Assembly (NCBI GenBank): GCA_018713405.1
Contig: DVOR01000173.1
Location: 1-5,699, forward strand
Reading direction: 5' to 3'
From: Candidatus Spyradenecus faecavium
GTDB taxonomy: Bacteria; Verrucomicrobiota; Kiritimatiellia; RFP12; DVOR01
DNA: 5,699 nt
How positions within the stretch are numbered: the first letter of the stretch is position 1; each line of letters starts with the position of its first letter. The notes under the pieces are model-generated. The model was not told the DNA's origin, made no database searches, and saw only the letters and a list, made by a program, of their open reading frames with translations. Below, one piece after another: positions 4,354 to 5,699 of this stretch. The translations under genes and the position numbers were made by a program.

Positions 4354-4378
4354 CGGGGCCCCGCCGTTGTGCTATACT
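4350..4378 (+). promoter_or_regulatory. Promoter of the nucleotide-sugar dehydrogenase gene
   Basis: CTGACG (4350-4355, four of six matches to TTGACA) overlaps the waaA stop codon. It is 17 bases from TATACT (4373-4378), which carries an extended TG (TGCTATACT). This gives the dehydrogenase its own promoter despite only 56 bases between the genes. Read-through from waaA remains possible because no terminator hairpin with a T tract is present. Confidence 0.65.
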
Positions 4379-4394
4379 AGTGCCAACGTTTGCT

Positions 4395-4401
4395 GAAAGG
4401 A
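4395..4401 (+). promoter_or_regulatory. Ribosome binding site of the dehydrogenase gene
   Basis: GAAAGGA lies eight bases before ATG 4410. The surrounding words are nearly identical to those before the leader ORF at 2554. Confidence 0.75.
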
Positions 4402-4409
4402 TTGCGCAC

Positions 4410-5699
4410 ATGGACAAGATCGCCGTCGTTGGTTTGGGTTACGTGGGGCTGCCGCTCTGCCTGCAATTCTCCCGTTCGGGCGTGGACGTCACGGGCATCG
4501 ACGTCGACCGCCGCAAGGTCGACGCCGTGAACGCCGGCCAGAGCTACATCAAGCACATCCCCGCCGAGAGCATCGCCGAGCAGATCCAGGCCGGCCACTT
4601 CCGCGCCACCGACGACTTCGCCGTCTGCGCCGGCGTGGAGGCCGTCATCATCTGCGTGCCCACCCCCCTCAACAAGAACCGCGAGCCCGACATCTCCTAC
4701 ATCACCGACACCGGCAAGGCCATCGCCCCCCACCTGCGCAAGGGCATGCTCGTCTGCCTGGAATCCACCACCTACCCCGGCACCACCGACGGCGAGCTCC
4801 GCGCCGTGCTCGAGCAAGGCAGCGGCCTCAAGGCCGGCACCGACTTCCACCTCGCCTTCAGCCCCGAGCGCGAAGACCCCGGCAACCCCCACAGCGTCGT
4901 CGCCTCCATCCCCAAGGTCGTCGGCGGCTACACCCCCGCCTGCCTCGAGGCCGTCACCAAGCTCTACTCCAAGGCCATCCACACCCTCGTCCCTGTCTCC
5001 AGTTGCCGCGCCGCCGAGGCCGCCAAAATCACCGAGAACACCTTCCGCTGCGTCAACATCGCCCTCGTCAACGAGCTCAAGCAGGTCTACCAGGCCATGG
5101 GCATCGACGTGTGGGAGGTCATCGCCGCCGCCGCCACCAAGCCCTTCGGCTTCATGGCCTTCTATCCCGGCCCCGGCCTGGGCGGCCACTGCATCCCCAT
5201 CGACCCCTTCTACCTCACCTGGAAGGCCCGCGAGTTCGGCCAGTACACCAAGTTCATCGAGCTCGCCGGCGAGGTCAACACCGCCATGCCCGACTGGGTC
5301 GTCGACCGCGTCGCCGAGGCCCTCAACGACCGCGCCAAGGCCGTCAAGGGCTCGAAGATCCTCATCCTCGGCCTCTCCTACAAGGCCAACGTCGACGACG
5401 ACCGCGAGTCCCCCACCTACATCCTCATGGAGAAGCTCGAGGCCCGCGGCGCCACCGTCGACTACCACGACGACTACCTCCCCGTCATCCGCGAGACCCG
5501 CGAGCACCCCCACTTCGCCGGCCGCAAGTCCGTCCCCCTCGACCCCGCCACCGTCCGCGGCTACGACTGCGTCCTCATCGCCACCGCCCACAAGGACGTC
5601 GACTACGCCGCCCTCGCCCAATCCGCCGACCTCATCGTCGACACCCGCAACGCCATGGCCGCCGTCCCCACCAAGCCCGGCCAAGTCTGGAAGGCCTAA
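4410..5699 (+). CDS. wbpA: UDP-N-acetylglucosamine 6-dehydrogenase-type nucleotide-sugar dehydrogenase
   Basis: A cytoplasmic NAD-dependent enzyme of the UDP-glucose/GDP-mannose dehydrogenase family. It oxidises C6 of a nucleotide sugar twice, giving a UDP-uronic acid for O-antigen or capsule. The 429-residue protein is complete, ending at TAA 5697. It starts with the Rossmann motif VVGLGYVGLP (G8, G10, G13) and acidic D31, and continues with SYIKHI (45-50), CVPTPL (82-87), LESTTYPGTT (117-126), FSPEREDPGN (150-159), the central helix EAAKITENTFRCVNIALVNELK (203-224, with K206), TKPFGF, and the active-site loop PGPGLGGHCIPIDPFY with nucleophile C261. The C-terminal UDP-binding domain begins near residue 314 (GSKILILGLSYKANVDDDRESP). 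SYIxHI plus SPEREDPGN are typical of the WbpA branch, but the exact substrate (UDP-GlcNAc, UDP-GalNAc or UDP-Glc) cannot be fixed here. Codons end almost only in C toward the 3' end. It has its own promoter behind waaA. Confidence 0.92.
   Translation: MDKIAVVGLGYVGLPLCLQFSRSGVDVTGIDVDRRKVDAVNAGQSYIKHIPAESIAEQIQAGHFRATDDFAVCAGVEAVIICVPTPLNKNREPDISYITDTGKAIAPHLRKGMLVCLESTTYPGTTDGELRAVLEQGSGLKAGTDFHLAFSPEREDPGNPHSVVASIPKVVGGYTPACLEAVTKLYSKAIHTLVPVSSCRAAEAAKITENTFRCVNIALVNELKQVYQAMGIDVWEVIAAAATKPFGFMAFYPGPGLGGHCIPIDPFYLTWKAREFGQYTKFIELAGEVNTAMPDWVVDRVAEALNDRAKAVKGSKILILGLSYKANVDDDRESPTYILMEKLEARGATVDYHDDYLPVIRETREHPHFAGRKSVPLDPATVRGYDCVLIATAHKDVDYAALAQSADLIVDTRNAMAAVPTKPGQVWKA

Noticed and set aside
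4377..5684. A 435-codon frame antisense to the dehydrogenase
   Set aside because: It has the same codon-bias origin; its GGV/GLGEGG-like composition has no recognisable fold, and the sense strand is a clear enzyme.

Overview
The window is high-GC DNA from a Gram-negative bacterium. It carries waaA, the Kdo transferase that acts on lipid A, so an LPS-type outer membrane is expected. The truncated secreted protein on the left has a Sec signal peptide followed by many 'V-x-x-GGTF' repeats and a 'VPEEFCxxGY...NxDGTYSVV' element. I associate this style with gut and sediment members of the PVC group (Kiritimatiellota, Verrucomicrobiota, Lentisphaerota). The lineage is an inference from protein style and cannot be proved from this window.

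Layout. Positions 1-1082 (minus strand) hold the first 360 codons of a secreted, probably beta-solenoid protein whose 3' end lies outside the window. Positions 1083-1447 are a divergent intergenic region. It holds a candidate minus-strand promoter with an 11-base G tract between -35 and -10, a G-rich block, three evenly spaced AAACCC-type palindromes, a perfect 11-bp hairpin and an 8-bp tandem array, and it ends in the pyrF promoter. Positions 1448-2164 are pyrF (orotidine 5'-phosphate decarboxylase). Positions 2165-2520 have no gene but are packed with repeats: a 20-bp direct repeat pair, an 8-bp tandem array, three consecutive perfect hairpins, a long-range inverted repeat and a second 8-bp array that is the inverted copy of the one before pyrF. 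Positions 2521-4353 look like an operon: promoter, a 12-codon leader ORF, a 149-aa small protein (possibly a divergent DUF721/DciA-like protein) and waaA. Positions 4354-5699 hold a further promoter and a complete nucleotide-sugar dehydrogenase of the WbpA (UDP-GlcNAc 6-dehydrogenase) type.

How the genes relate. WaaA builds the LPS inner core, and the WbpA-type enzyme makes a UDP-hexuronic acid for surface polysaccharide, so the right half has an envelope theme. The left gene exports a large repeat protein to the surface or outside. PyrF is pyrimidine housekeeping and supplies the UMP from which UDP-sugars are made, but no operon link to its neighbours is visible. No CRISPR array, tRNA, rRNA, transposase or known defence system was found. 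The most interesting signals are regulatory: the G-tract promoter, the palindrome array, the leader ORF, and the inverted repeats flanking pyrF.
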